Assembly (NCBI GenBank): GCA_902627595.1
Contig: CACOJO010000007.1
Span: forward strand, 1-53,582
Direction: 5' to 3'
From: an uncultured SAR86 cluster bacterium
GTDB taxonomy: Bacteria; Pseudomonadota; Gammaproteobacteria; Magnimaribacterales; AG-339-G14
DNA length: 53,582 bases
Part shown: positions 53,364-53,582 of the stretch, one piece after another
Position numbering within the stretch: the stretch's first letter is position 1
How the letters are laid out: each line of letters opens with the position of its first letter
Translations under genes and position numbers: made by a program
The notes under the pieces: generated by a model
Database searches by the model: none
What the model was told of the DNA's origin: nothing
What the model saw: the letters and a program-made list of their open reading frames with translations, nothing else

Positions 53364-53582
53364 ATGGTTAGCGTTAAACAAATAAATTATGCTCTAGCGG
53401 TTGAAAAAGAGTTGCATTTTAAAAATGCTGCGGATAAATGCTATGTCTCAGCTTCCACTTTGAGTAATGCAATATCAGAAATGGAAAAACAACTGGGTTT
53501 TGAAATTTTTGAGAGAAATAACAAGAAGGTAATTGTTACTAAACTGGGTGAAGAAATTTTAAAGAAATATAAAAACATTAAG
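53364..53582 (+). CDS. LysR-type transcriptional regulator, OxyR-like (3' end cut by window)
   Basis: The first 73 codons of a LysR-family protein run off the window end. The helix-turn-helix is clear: QINYALAVEKELHFKNAAD, then CYVSASTLSNAISEMEKQLG and FEIFERNNKKVIVT. The cysteine before the recognition helix and the divergent katG neighbour resemble OxyR, but the effector domain with the redox cysteines lies outside, so OxyR identity is unproven. Confidence 0.85.
   Translation, partial: MVSVKQINYALAVEKELHFKNAADKCYVSASTLSNAISEMEKQLGFEIFERNNKKVIVTKLGEEILKKYKNIK

Overview
The window is one strand of an AT-rich, very densely packed gammaproteobacterial chromosome (roughly one third G+C by eye, not computed). 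Housekeeping gene order is gammaproteobacterial: trxA-rho, rluD divergent from bamD, aroQ-accB-accC, leuS-lptE-holA, nadD-rsfS-mrdA-rodA-mltB-dacA, mutM facing coaD, parE-parC. Low G+C, tiny intergenic gaps, a ZnuD-like TonB-dependent receptor, a sulfatase, a PPi-type phosphofructokinase and a carotenoid oxygenase fit an oligotrophic marine lineage such as SAR86. That assignment is inference from content and style, not a database match. I see no prophage, IS element, integron, CRISPR array or toxin-antitoxin locus; this is core genome. No stretch over about 300 bases lacks a gene; the largest (about 220 bases) holds a tRNA-Ile.

Layout. 1-3.7 kb: envelope and nutrient genes (ZnuD-like receptor cut by the window edge, facing a membrane-anchored sulfatase). 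3.8-5.8 kb: a uracil-DNA-glycosylase-fold protein, tRNA-Ile(GAU) and an SDR oxidoreductase. 5.8-10.1 kb: branched-chain amino acid genes ilvB-ilvN-ilvC behind rluD. 10.1-13.9 kb: bamD, a small zinc-ribbon membrane protein, then a flavin reductase overlapping a DUF5916 outer-membrane barrel. 13.9-19.5 kb: rsmD facing a leftward run of a peptide ABC ATPase, ilvD, trxA and rho. 19.5-26 kb: a rightward run of a stand-alone DsbD alpha domain, aroQ, accB, accC, leuS, lptE, holA. 26-34 kb: a leftward cell-wall block proA-nadD-rsfS-mrdA-rodA-mltB-dacA-dat. 34-42 kb: DedA plus carotenoid oxygenase, mpl, PPi-PFK, a thioesterase divergent from an acyl-CoA dehydrogenase, a DUF2244 protein, argD. 42-53.6 kb: parE-parC, a peroxiredoxin, thiC, tolC-mutM, coaD, katG and the start of a divergent LysR-type (OxyR-like) regulator.

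How the genes work together. IlvB/N, IlvC and IlvD, split over two loci, supply three successive steps of Val/Ile synthesis. AccB/AccC start fatty-acid synthesis. MrdA, RodA, MltB, DacA and Mpl build, trim and recycle peptidoglycan. BamD, LptE and TolC serve the outer membrane. KatG, the peroxiredoxin and the LysR regulator suggest a peroxide-defence end to the window.

The most interesting points: (1) a DsbD reduced to its periplasmic alpha domain, with both redox cysteines but no membrane or thioredoxin-like parts, at the usual dsbD site before aroQ-accBC; (2) a cell-wall block that looks inverted as a unit relative to leuS-lptE-holA; (3) repeated interlocked stop codons at convergent gene ends; (4) His/Glu-rich loops in the ZnuD-like receptor; (5) a carotenoid oxygenase translationally coupled to a DedA gene. 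I did not find a convincing wholly new multi-gene system, and I say so rather than force one.
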